Part shown: positions 49,200 to 59,894 of the stretch, piece after piece
How positions within the stretch are numbered: the first letter of the stretch is position 1
Layout: each line of letters opens with the position of its first letter
The notes under the pieces: model-generated
What the model saw: the letters and a program-made list of their open reading frames with translations, nothing else
Told to the model about the DNA's origin: nothing
Databases searched by the model: none
Position numbers and translations under genes: made by a program
DNA from: Epiperipatus broadwayi
Lineage: Eukaryota > Onychophora > Udeonychophora > Euonychophora > Peripatidae
Direction of reading: 5' to 3'
NCBI GenBank assembly: GCA_028023455.1
Contig: JAQFVV010000157.1
Span: 2,788,001 to 2,852,000, forward strand
DNA length: 64,000 bases

Positions 49200-51850
49200 T
49201 ATTAAGTCTTTTAATTCTGCCAACTGTAGCCATAAGGACTACATGATGAGGTTCCAGTTGCATCTAGGAGTATCAAGTCCAGTTGGCCTTCTTGTTGGAT
49301 CTGGAAAAAGAAATTTGTTATCTCAATTCCATTTTTATGCCATACTTTTTTAATTGTAGATTCTTGATTGGATATCCAGAAAGGGTTTTTCATGTGAAAT
49401 GAGTCTTAGATGATAAAACTATATCTTGAAATATTAATAGATCATTTCTACTTAACAGCTTTTTACATATTTTCTGAGGGGAAATTTCTCTTCTGATATC
49501 TGTTAGAAGAATAAATGAAAAAAGGGAAGCCCCTATGTGTTAATATTATTTTTCATAGTAATATTTAAATTAATAATTGGAAGTTTAGTGTGAGAGAAAC
49601 TTTTTTTTACAACAGGAGCACAATTTTCACTAGGAGAATATCCTGGTTACAAAGAAGTGTGTCCTAATGCTTGCATTATAACTCCAAGCAGTGCCATCCA
49701 GCTTCCCATGAAAATAATATTATTTTTATAAAGCGCTTGAGAGATTTGCACTCTCTCAATTACTTCCCATGAAAGTTATTCCTAGAAATTAATTTAGATA
49801 CTTTAAATAAATGAGAAAAATAGGTTTTGCTGCATTCTAAGATTATATTCATATTATAAGATTTTTTTTTTTTTGTTTAAGCAAATAATTGAGCATGCTA
49901 ATCTTTATTGCATTAAAAATAAGATCTTAAAATTGGGAAAAGATTTCCAATATTTTCATACCCTTATTGTGAGATTTTTCTATTTCAAGAAATCATCTTT
50001 TGTGTGAAATGAAAGGAATGTCATCAACATAGATGAACATTGCATTTTTGTATCTGAAAAATGACTGATAGTGAGTGAGAGAACTGGACCTTATGGTAGC
50101 CTGTTCCATAAAATCTTATGTTTATTCATGCTTACCATTTGTCACTTAAATTTTTTTTGGAAACATTTTGTCAGCTAAATTAATAATCTTACATTTGAAC
50201 ATTTTATAAACTTTTAGGAGAACATTTTTCCAAAGATAATCATAAGCAAAGATATGATCGGTAAAGTAGCACCAATTTTTAGTTTATTTTGAAATCCTTC
50301 CATGTAAATTGTTAAAGATAAAAATTCATCCACAATAGTTTCTTCTTGGCCTAAACCTAACCTACTTTATAGGAAGATGGCTCTCAACTAATGAAAAAAT
50401 TTTTGTTATTAGCTGTTTGAAAGAATTAATGATATTGAGTGATAATTTATTTTATTATTATTAGATTTATTTGATTTTTAGACTACTATAGTTTTGTTTT
50501 TATACCAAATTTTTGTAATAATTGTGCTGTATGTGTGATGTTATGAAATAGTTTTACCAACCATGCTTTAGATTCTAAATTTTAAAAAAAACCTCAAGTA
50601 TACTATCTATCACTGGGGCATTTTCCTGGTTTAAGACAATCAAGAACAAGTTTAAGTTCAACCAAAATTACTGGATTTATCAGATTGCTTACAACTACCA
50701 ATCTTATATAGCATTAATCAGGTCTTATGATTAGATTTTGTAAAGTTTTGTTTATCCACAATGTCTCTCTCTTTTTTTTTCTGGCATTATCCAGTGATTT
50801 TATAAGTTGGCACAATTTCTGAATCTTTGGTAGATAAAAATTAACTCTAAAGTCCGCCACTGATTGTGTTGCAACCTGCAATGGATTACTTTTGATATCT
50901 ATGAGGGATGGACTTTTTGGCTGTTGTTGTCAAGATTATCTTAAACCTATCATTGTAAGAAAGAATTGAAGAAATTCTATTCATATTCCATGTAATATAT
51001 CTGATATACTGACTCTAGTTAACTGTTTCATCTAGGAACTGAATAGCATTAAATTAAAGAATATTTTTTCTAAGAATATTGTCTATTGGAGAAAATAAAC
51101 CAATATCAGTAGTTTAACACATAATGGTGAATCATTTTTTGTTAAAACAAAACAACATAGATCAGCAGTTGTTTTCAATAATTAATTGTTTGAATAGAAT
51201 GTTCCTTCTTGCATGATAGATTAAGTAAGTGCATATTGTGTAAATTCATCCATTTTAAAAGCTAATAACCTGCTTGATCTTCATATACATCTACAATTGA
51301 AATTTCCTATAAATACAAATAAAATTATGAAAATCTGGAAGAGAATAGTAAGCCAGTTTGTATTGGGAAGTTTTTTTAATACTGCATATATAAAGATTAT
51401 CTATCTGAATTATCATTTTTGCATTACAAGATAATTTGAAACAAAAGCATCCATACTACATTTACAATGTATCCTATCAAGAATCAATTTAATCTAGGAG
51501 TTTTAAGAAGATACATTTTATTAGAAATTCTGAAATGGAATTATATCAGTATTGTGCTAAACAATTAATTTGGAAAGAATTTTCATTTTTGATTTTAATA
51601 TAATCTCAATGCTAGATTAAACCAATTTTATTGTAGTTTCTTATAGAAAATATCTTGTTCTATAAAGAGTTTTGTACAAAGACAATGTGGGAGACTCTGG
51701 AACTCAAGGTCCATGGATATGCCCAGTTCTATCATTTCTGGTGTACAAACTTTTTTAAACTCACAGGCAATAAATCAGTTAATTATTTTTGGAGTGGATG
51801 AATGACAGCCCTCCCATGATTTAGTCTAAAAGCCTGCCTTAGCATATGAA
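49200..51850 (-). pseudogene. LINE-type retroelement relic, copy B (sister of 9.78-12.4 kb)
   Basis: Minus strand, read from 51.8 kb down. At about 50.75-50.83 kb is a pre-RT linker (RFRNCANLIKSLDNARKKK). At about 50.5 kb is the RT-entry segment (compare P-K-I-W-x-K-T-K in copy A). At about 50.03-50.06 kb is KNAMFIYVDD, the RT catalytic box. At 49211-49393 a 60-codon frame includes QIQQEGQLDLILLDATGT. Order and motifs fit a jockey/CR1-type LINE. Frames are interrupted throughout. The head end carries the SINE-like segment at 51.69 kb. Confidence 0.75.
51690..51795 (+). repeat. SINE-like segment
   Basis: actctggaactcaaggtcca, then gcccagttct, then gtgtacaaac (decayed box B), then aaactcacaggcaataaatc, ending ttaattattt. 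The same order is found at 57.87 and 12.22 kb. Confidence 0.55.
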
Positions 51851-52299
51851 AAGAATTGCCTCAAGAAAATCAGATTTTATCTTAATGAATTTGTGGTATA
51901 AAGATAGAAAATTATAAAAATAAAAGAACAGCCATATTGAATAAATAAAAATAAAACTCATAGATAATCTACCTGAATGTAAATTATTTTAAAATTAATC
52001 TGATACATTTAATTTGAAAACAAACTATGAATATACCAATGAAATTATATGTATTAAAAAATTGGTTTCAAACAAAAGACTTGCAAAATAAAATAAAAAA
52101 TATTGAAATTCAAATGAAAATATGAGATTTGATTCAAGTCACTATATTTAAGATGGGCATATCAAAATATGATTTCTCAAGCAGTTCATCTATTGTTTTG
52201 TTTAAGATAATAAATTCTACAAACTTGGAAAGACACATGGAATTTTCCCTCACAACTGTAGAACAAATTAATTTACTGTTTTTGACAAAAAGTTGTACT
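51851..52299. other. AT-rich spacer, no gene recognised
   Basis: No recognised feature. Confidence 0.4.
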
Positions 52300-52640
52300 C
52301 ATTAAAAAACCCATGATTGATATTTTACATAAAGCACATCTTACTGCAGGATGCAATGAGAATCATAAGATGACAAGGGAAATGAAAGAAAAAATATCTT
52401 ATAAAGTCATTTTACTTTTAAAATTGTGTATTCTGTTAAAATATGCTGTTGTCTATCATAGGTTTATTAGTGGATCTATGATTTTTAATATGGGTATGTG
52501 CCAGATCAATTTAGAAGACATGCAGACATTTTTGGTCAGTCTCTAAAGGTCTTTCTTTATTTATCTTTAAGAACTGACTGATTATGCCAGTAACTGGGCA
52601 GAGTTACTTGGATTCAGATTCAGTTTAATTTCTTCATCTA
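52300..52640 (+). pseudogene. KRBA2-like (Ginger/retroviral-type) integrase fragment
   Basis: The 77-codon frame 52313-52546 begins with a decayed zinc-binding region (ILHKAHLTAGCNENHKMTRE; compare the family's H-x3-H, G-rich, R-M pattern). A cysteine-bearing segment follows where the paired cysteines of the finger are expected. The frame ends MCQINLEDMQTFL, matching the family's Q-V-D-L-I-D-M-Q signature at the first catalytic Asp of the DDE core. In this copy the Asp position reads Asn. Proteins with this arrangement are often annotated as KRAB-A domain-containing protein 2-like. The rest of the integrase core is lost or unreadable. Confidence 0.65.
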
Positions 52641-53339
52641 GTTGTTTTAAACTTAAGTATAGATTTGATAAACTCAATTGGCTATAGCTAAATTGTATTT
52701 TCCCCCCATTTTTCTAATAATCTTTATAAAAAGAAGTTTCTTAATTTTTTTTTTTTTAATGCTACATTTATTTTATTTTCTCTTTTCAATTTGCTAGTAT
52801 AATGTCTTACTTCTTAACATCTATAAATCATGACATTAGCATGTTTGTGGAAGGGAAAGATTACAGTGGTATTTTGTCAAAAGCAAATGTGCTTAAAATA
52901 AATTCAAGATTTCTATAAAAGAGAAAGTGTCATTTGTGCTTTAGCTACAACCTATACACATATATATATATATATTACCAGGTTGCTACTAATTAATATA
53001 AATTTGCTAAACCCACTATGCTATATCTAGATGTAATTTTTATCTTCACCTTTCCTCTTCTAACAACCTTCTTGAGAAAGAGGTGTTTGTATCCTTTTTT
53101 TTTTTTTTTTTTGCCATTTTTTGTCTATTTGTTAATAAAGTGTCTTATTTCTAATATTTATTTATTTGGGCAACATAAATATAAGGAACTGCCATATGAA
53201 CAGGAGATCATCTTTTCAAACTGTGTGGAAGATTGCAACAAACTACTAGAATATAAATTGGCAAAAATTAAAATGCAGGAAGGGAATTTTTCATATATGG
53301 TAGCACTTAACATTTTAATGAGACAGAACTAAGCATATT

Positions 53340-55510
53340 TTCAGGACTGTTAACCTATATAACATAGAAATCAAATCCTTAAATGCTAAAATTGCCCATT
53401 TGGATCTTCATGATTGTCAACTTACTCAAGCATGAAATTCTCTTAAGAATTGTGCTATGATTACAAGTAAATTTATTATTGGATTCATGAAAAAGGAGAA
53501 GTGTGACTGGTTTTCTGAAAATGACCTTATTTTACTGAAAAAGAAAATCATGGCATTTTCTGCTTGGTAGAATAATAGATTCAATGTGGAACTTCAAAAT
53601 AAATATAAAGACCTGAAAGCCGATGTTCAATGACTGATAAGAAGGCTCAAAACTATTGGTGGATTAAAACTGCAAAGAAGATACAGACATTTGCTGTTTG
53701 CGGTTATTCTAAATCTTTTTTTATGCATTGAAAGCAACATATGGACATGAGCAGTATTAAATCCAGCAATGACACCCTCTTATATAATGAAAATAATAAT
53801 TTTGAACAGGTGAAAAGAGTACTGTGATCTTTAAATACTACAAGATGATAAATTTTAATGGTGTATTCATTTCATCTACTCATTTAGATTTGGGCAAAGA
53901 TAACCAGATTAGTGAAATCAAAACAGTTCTTTATAATATTAAAAATGATCAGGCTATAGGTTCTGATGAAATATCTGGAGAAGTTTTTGAAATATGCTGG
54001 TGATATATTAGTTTCAAAAACATTGGAATTTTTTAGAAATTTATGGACCTGAAGTTATGCCACCTAATCTTAAGGATGCTTTTCTTGTTCTAATTTTTAG
54101 AAACAAAGAGAATAGACAAGATTGTAGTAATTATGATGGAATATCATTGTTATTCATTACAACAAAGATATTTTCAAGAATTTTGTTGAATAGATTGCTT
54201 TCAGTTATAAATGAATGGTTATTAGACTCGTTATGTTTTAGAGAATCAAGAAACACTATATACATAGTTTTGGTTATCAGGAAAATGTCAAGGCATTTGA
54301 TTCAATTAATAGGATAGATCTATGGCATTATTTGAACTTAGTTGGTTACCCACCAAAATTTATTTATGTTATATAGCTTCTACATGATGCAATGAGCAAA
54401 AGTGTTATTATAAGTAGAAAATCTAGGACATTTTAATTGAAAACTCATATTACACAAGGATGTGTACTTGCTACAACTTTGTTTTCAATTTTGTCTTTAG
54501 AATTTTTTATAGGTGGCTTATTAAAATAGGCATTAAGATATGATACAAGTTTGATGGTGGAATTTTTAATTTGAATTCATTAAATGTGAAAAGAAGAATT
54601 TTTTTTTATTCTAGATTTTTGTCAGTTTGAAAGATAGTTTACAGAATGATTTTAATGTTTTGAATAGAACATATAAAGACTTGGGTTTGTTAATTAATAT
54701 TAAAAAAACTCAAGTTTTTTATCAACTAATCTTGGAAGAAAAACTATCAGCAACTTTGGATAGTTATCAACCTGAAAAGATAAACCAGTTTAAATGTCCT
54801 GGTAGTTTTACAAGTAGAAATATGAACTTAGATGTTAAAATACAACACAAATTACAATGGGCTGCTGAAAGTTAAAAGTTATAATATTTCATCACAGGTA
54901 AATAACTATATTAACTAAGTTAACTATATGTAGAATTGTTATTTTAACTGATTTATTATATGGAAGTGAAACATGGACTTCCTGCACAATATAAAGGCAT
55001 TAGAAAAGATTCGCTTAAGGGTGCTTTATAAAATTTTAGAAATCCAATAGCAAGATCACAAAATCAATCAATCTGTTCATCAATTTACTGGATATGATTA
55101 TTGAATCCACTGTTGTAAAATCATACTTTCATTGGATTGATATATAAACCAAGTGATCAATAGAAGACTTCCTAAAAGAGTGTTTTATGATGAACTTTAG
55201 TGTGGGTTTCATGGAAGAGTTAAACAGCATCTACATTATAAGGATTATCTCAAAAGACATTCTAAAAAAATGTGATATCAGCTGTTTCCATTGGTAATAT
55301 CTGGAAGAAAATATAATTTATTGAAGAACTACAATTAGACATGGTGTTAAAGTATTTCAGAAATGAAAATTTTTCCTAAAAGATAGCATTATACAATATC
55401 AAGTATATCCAAAAATGGATCAGCATGTTCAATATGTGGATAAATTTGTATTTTATAGATTGATTTGCTTAGGCATCACATAACTCATATATAGAATACT
55501 TTTATTCATT
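53340..55510 (+). pseudogene. LINE retrotransposon relic, plus strand
   Basis: In order: a pre-RT linker at about 53.50-53.75 kb (WFSENDLILLKKKIMAF, later SKSFYALKATYG); RT entry at 53.95-54.14 kb (IKNDQAIGSDEISGEVFE, then PPNLKDAFLVLIFRNKENRQ, then DCSNYDGISLL); palm at 54.29-54.34 kb (KAFDSINR) and 54.45 kb (ITQGCVLATTLFSI). The YxDD box is not legible. After the palm come KCPGSFTSRNMN (54.79 kb), LYGSETWTS (54.96 kb) and RLPKRVFYDELYCGFHGR (55.16 kb). This is a full RT and C-terminal series of an APE-type LINE, different from the other two LINE lineages. Many stops and frameshifts; the endonuclease was not found. Confidence 0.88.
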
Positions 55511-56626
55511 CTCAGCTCTTTTTTTTTGAAATTGAAATGATACTTATTTATGAATGGTTATTATTATTAAATTAAATCCTATAAAATATCTAATAGCGGA
55601 TAGATCCAAGATTGCAGGAATATCATTATTGGAAGCTGAAACATGTCTGATATGAATTAATAAAAACTTAACGTAAAGATAAAAAAGAATAACTTACACA
55701 TTGCCATTTAGAAATGAATGAAATAAAGTGAACTAGATGGGTATAATTTTGATCAGGAAAAAACAAACTGTTTATGTCATGGAAAATAAACAAGAAATAA
55801 TGAGATGTTCTTTGACAAAAAGAATACAACAAAAACTATCTGAATATATTTCACTGAAAAATCAACATACTAGTCTATTTTTTGAACATTCATTCAACAT
55901 CATTATGGTATAAATTTATGCTCAACAATATAAAGAACTGAAAGAAAAATTAAAAGTTTTATTGTGAAACGCAAACAAAAATTGTCAAAGCTTGTAAAAC
56001 AAATTTTTCAAAATTACTATTTATTTTATTTAATATTTATTAAAATCATCTTATGATGGAAGACTTAAAATCATGGTCAGGAATTAAATATATATCAGGT
56101 CATGACTTAATATAAATTTTGAATAAAAATGAAGAAAATTGCTAGTCTTCCTAAATTTCAACTAAATTATTTCTAATTTTTTTTTAGTTTACTATCTTTT
56201 CAAAGTCTCTATATTGTGGCTTGGTTTGAGAATATCCTTCATTTATACTCAACAAAACTTTGAGTTATTAAAAATAATACAATGTATGTGTATAGAGTAT
56301 ATTTTCCTTCTGATGAAAATTATATATTAAAATAAAACCAGGTATTTGGAATAATAATATGTTTCAATTGATAAATGTTATAGCAACCTTAAATTTTCCT
56401 TCTATAACTCCATGTTCTTATGGTTTCGGAATATTTTTCTTTCATAAGAATCTTGATTATATTAGAGTGATCTCTGTTTATACTGTATTCTAGATCTCAT
56501 TTCAATTTAATGAAAATAATAATTGCCTATGGTATTGGTTACAAATGATAACATCAACTTCCATTATAATACAGTGATCAATCTTTATCGAATCATTTAC
56601 TAGTTCTCTATTCTCTTTCCATAATA
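55511..56626. other. AT-rich spacer, no gene recognised
   Basis: No recognised feature beyond T runs. Confidence 0.4.
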
Positions 56627-56636
56627 GTTAATCTTT

Positions 56637-56737
56637 GTCAAGTAGTGGTGGACTAGCGGTTAGCATAGCTGCCTTTCAAGCAGAATGCCCAGATTCGCTT
56701 CCCGGTCAATGCTTTAACATATATATATAAAAAAAAG
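56637..56737 (+). mobile_element. tRNA-derived retroposon (SINE or tRNA retropseudogene) with 10-bp TSD
   Basis: The segment ggactagcggttagcatagc (D-arm/box A), then an anticodon stem-loop with loop ctttcaa (anticodon TTC), then gattcgcttcccgg (box B/T-arm), resembles tRNA-Glu. It is followed by a short AT tail ending in A8. The flanking direct repeats gttaatcttt (56627-56636 and 56738-56747) are exact. The acceptor stem does not pair, so it is not a working tRNA gene. Confidence 0.75.
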
Positions 56738-56904
56738 GTTAATCTTTATTGGCTATTTATCTGTTATTTGCAGGTGAATAAATTATTTCATTTCTGGATT
56801 TAATAATAAATTATTTGCTGTTTTACTGAAGAATTATTTTAAATTGTATAGGAAAATAAGATTTCATTCTTTCACTTTGAAGACATATCCATAACAAATT
56901 TTGG

Positions 56905-56980
56905 TCATTGTAATTAATATTTAATGTGAGATAAATACAAATAATTATTAATATTCAATGTGAGATAAACACGAATGATA
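56905..56980. repeat. Tandem duplication, period about 36-37 bp
   Basis: taattaatatttaatgtgag then ataaatacaa is followed by ttattaatattcaatgtgag then ataaacacga; two diverged units. Confidence 0.75.
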
Positions 56981-57362
56981 TAATACTTCCAAATCTAATC
57001 TTAGCCATATTACGAAAACATTCTTATTCATATAATTAACCACCTGAATTTAAACATGACTGTATGATGCTAAAAAAATTTTGTAGTTTATTATGCTAGA
57101 CTGAATATAAAGATTGAGCAAATCACTCTTTTCACTATCTTGATCATGACTTTTATTTTAAAAAAAGATATAAAATAAATTGTAGATCAGATATACAATT
57201 GTGTAGCTACTTTCTATATTAAGCAACATTATTCCTAACCCAAAATAAGTGTTAGAACTAATACTACATTAAATATTTGGAAGTATAACTGTTAACTCAA
57301 AGTAAATAAACAATTTTAACAAATCATCACAGTTTTCTTTTCAAAAATAGTTCACAACTTTC

Positions 57363-57725
57363 AATATATAAATCAATACACCAACTTCTTTTTAAATCTT
57401 GTTTTTACATAACTTGGAATATTTGATATTTTTATGTATCATTATGTATTTGTATTTTTGTTTTTTAGTTTCATTGATAAAGACTATATTGTAAAATAGT
57501 TGCAAATCTTTAGGAATATAAGAAAGTTAAATGATTTTCTACTTTGGCTAAATCTGAATGGATACTCCTTAAAGGTTTGCAACTAAAACCTCCAATTCAC
57601 TCCCAGAGAGCTGAGAAAATGTATTATAAAATAGTTGAAACATTGGTGTATAGTTATATTTTTATAGTAGTCATATAAGAACAAGATTTAAAAAGAAGAA
57701 GTTGGTGTATTGATTTATATATATA
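57363..57725. mobile_element. Foldback element with about 42-bp TIRs
   Basis: Left end tatataaatcaatacaccaa, then cttctttttaaatcttgt. Right end acaagatttaaaaagaagaa, then gttggtgtattgatttata. The arms pair almost perfectly apart from a 3-base insertion (an extra gaa). The inner sequence includes gttgcaaatctttagg with a partly inverse aggtttgcaact. Non-coding. Confidence 0.75.
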
Positions 57726-57870
57726 TAAAATAAATAAAGAATAACATCAATAATAAATGATATTCTGATACCAAGACATTGAATATAGAAAGAAAGAGGC
57801 ATTAATAACATTATCTACATATGAAAGAATTATTTCTAAAGTGTTAATAAATATAAGTGATAATATTACA

Positions 57871-58011
57871 CCATGGTTTGGTGCAGTGATAGAGTAATAA
57901 ACTGTGGAACTGAGAATTGTTTGATCATTGCCCAGTTCAGTCATTTCTATTGCTTGAACTTTTTATGAGCTGCCAAGCAATGAAACAATTAATTATTTAT
58001 GTATGAAATTT
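57871..58011 (+). mobile_element. tRNA-derived SINE with 11-bp TSD
   Basis: Box-A-like tttggtgcagtgatagagta, box-B-like cccagttcagtca, then a body ending caagcaatgaaacaatt. Exact direct repeats ataatattaca flank it (57860-57870 and 58012-58022). The body matches the SINE-like segments at 12.22 and 51.69 kb and is the most complete copy. Confidence 0.75.
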
Positions 58012-58218
58012 ATAATATTACAAAAAATTACTGTATCTGATGCATTTGAATGATCATAAATCAGAGGTTTTTTAGTTATAGATGAAGGATATGTTTAATG
58101 CCTTATGAAATAATTAACATCTTCACAGCAATAATAAAATGTGGTCATGGAAAGTGTAATTCCAAAAAACTCCCTAATTGATAGAATGAATAACTTGACA
58201 ACATAGTATTAGTTGAAA

Positions 58219-59138
58219 TACACCTGGGTCTCTTTTTATGTGGTAGATACATTCCACAGAAAACCCATATAAAAATCACACAAAAATAGGCATACATTGA
58301 AAAATTTGGGATACATTCTGTAATTTTCAAAAATTGCATAAAACCAAAGCATCAAGGTAAAATTACTTTAAAATTCACATAAAAAAAATAAGTAAATAAA
58401 GTATGACTAATAAAAAATTTCAAATATTTGAAAAAAAATTGATATCAGACAAAGTTTTTTTTACTTTTTTTATTAACTATTTAATTTTATTCAAAACAAT
58501 ATGTTTTTATGTGTAATTTATTTTACATTTTTTCATACATATTTTAATCATTGTTGCTATTTAACAATATGTGGATTTGTTTGTGAACTGGTAAGAAATC
58601 AGATTCATCACAAAAGGAAACACAAACAGCAGAATTAGTACCAACTTCAGTCTTATGCTGAGTTAATGATTTCTGGCGACAATGTAATCGGTAATTAAAC
58701 TTTGAGACAATGATTTTACTAATTATTTATAAAGCTCGCAATATCCAGACATAGAACTATTTAGCTCTTGTTGGAATTTAAGAGCTCTTTCATAATTCAT
58801 GTTATTAACAAGAAAATGATTTTCCAATTGATTAGATAGTTGAAGACTTTCTCGAATCATTTTTGCTGTGAAATGGACAGGTTCCACTTCTGTTTCATTA
58901 TCTTTTTCTAAATCTTCTACATTATTTAAATTTATTGCCAAATCTTTTTCCAACAGACATTTAAAATATGTAAAATTTAATGTGTGTATATAAAATGGGG
59001 AAATCCCAATTTTAAATGAAATATGAACTTTCTTATAGCATAAAAGAAAACCACATAAAAAGATATTAAGAAGAAACCTGAATCGCATAACTTCAAAATC
59101 ACATTAAAAAAATCCACATAAAAAGAGACCCAGATGTA
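58219..59138 (-). mobile_element. Tigger/pogo-type DNA transposon, internally deleted
   Basis: 23-bp TIRs at 58221-58243 (cacctgggtctctttttatg, then tgg) and 59114-59136 match at 22 of 23 positions. Both borders carry TA, the target used by the Tc1/mariner-pogo group. Inside, on the minus strand, a frame from 59088 to 58723 ends HFTAKMIRESLQLSNQLENH, then NYERALKFQQELN. This resembles the C-terminal tail of Tigger-like (CENP-B/jerky-type) transposases. The DDE core and the CENP-B-type DNA-binding domain are missing, so the copy is a deletion derivative with a retained tail. Confidence 0.82.
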
Positions 59139-59183
59139 TTAATTCTCTATCTTAATGGGGAAAAATAATAAGAATTGATACAT

Positions 59184-59384
59184 CACATGATCACTATCTC
59201 TTAGATGCAGTGCTCTCAGATCCAAGGCTCCTCACTGACGAAGGTCACAAGCCAGAAACTAGTCTGGGGATATTGGATGAGTAGGCACTAAATAGGGATT
59301 TTATGCACAAGCCTTCTGGCATCCATTGATTACTCTGGTTGGCACAGGGTGGCCCTACTGTATGGAGAGAGTTTTTGCCTTGTT
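59184..59384. mobile_element. 201-bp GC-richer insertion with perfect 18-bp TSD
   Basis: The 18 bases taataagaattgatacat occur at 59166-59183 and again at 59385-59402, exactly bracketing 201 bp of much less AT-rich sequence (cagatccaaggctcctcact; ggttggcacagggtggccct). The length and exactness of the TSD point to LINE-type target-primed insertion. I see no tRNA boxes and no poly-A tail at either end, and no second copy in the window. It could be an unrecognised SINE or a processed non-coding RNA/mRNA fragment. Confidence 0.75.
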
Positions 59385-59499
59385 TAATAAGAATTGATAC
59401 ATTTATCTAATATTGATCTTTTTCATGCAAAGCAAGGCATCTTATTTTGCAATATATACAAATTTGCTCTCAAATATAAGTCAAAGTAGAAATTACTAT

Positions 59500-59870
59500 G
59501 ACTATAGTTTGACTTATTAGATGAACTAAATTTGAAAATGCTACTGGGCATATGAAGAGAATAAATGAGTGGCATACTTCCTAAAAAAATATTTTATAGT
59601 GAACTTAAATATGGCTTTCATAGGATAGGCAGATCTCATTTACATCATGAAAATTATTTCAAAAATATTCAGAAAAAGTCCAATATTGATTGTTTTCCTT
59701 GAAAAAATATGGCGGAAAATAGAATATAATAAAGAATGACAATTAGGTAAGAAAAGAGAGCCCACGAGATATCAAATAAACAGATTAAAGGATCAACATA
59801 TAACGTGTAGACATGTTTATAATTCATTGATTACTGTTAAGCTAAGATTAATAGCTAAGGTGAAGCTATA
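59500..59870 (+). pseudogene. LINE 3'-end fragment
   Basis: The plus strand reads RINEWHTS, then NILYSELKYGFHRIGRSHLH, then NYFKNIQKKSNIDCFPWKNM. This is the LINE C-terminal motif series (LPK..LY.EL..G.R..G, W-rich end), parallel to 55.16-55.32 kb. It is a 5'-truncated copy of the same LINE lineage. Confidence 0.65.
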
Positions 59871-59894
59871 AGTTTGTTATTAGTGAGCCTCTAT

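Noticed and set aside
53018-53332. 104-codon plus-strand frame upstream of the LINE relic
   Set aside because: The first half is a poly-T-encoded Phe run; the second half may be eroded LINE linker but no motif is clear.
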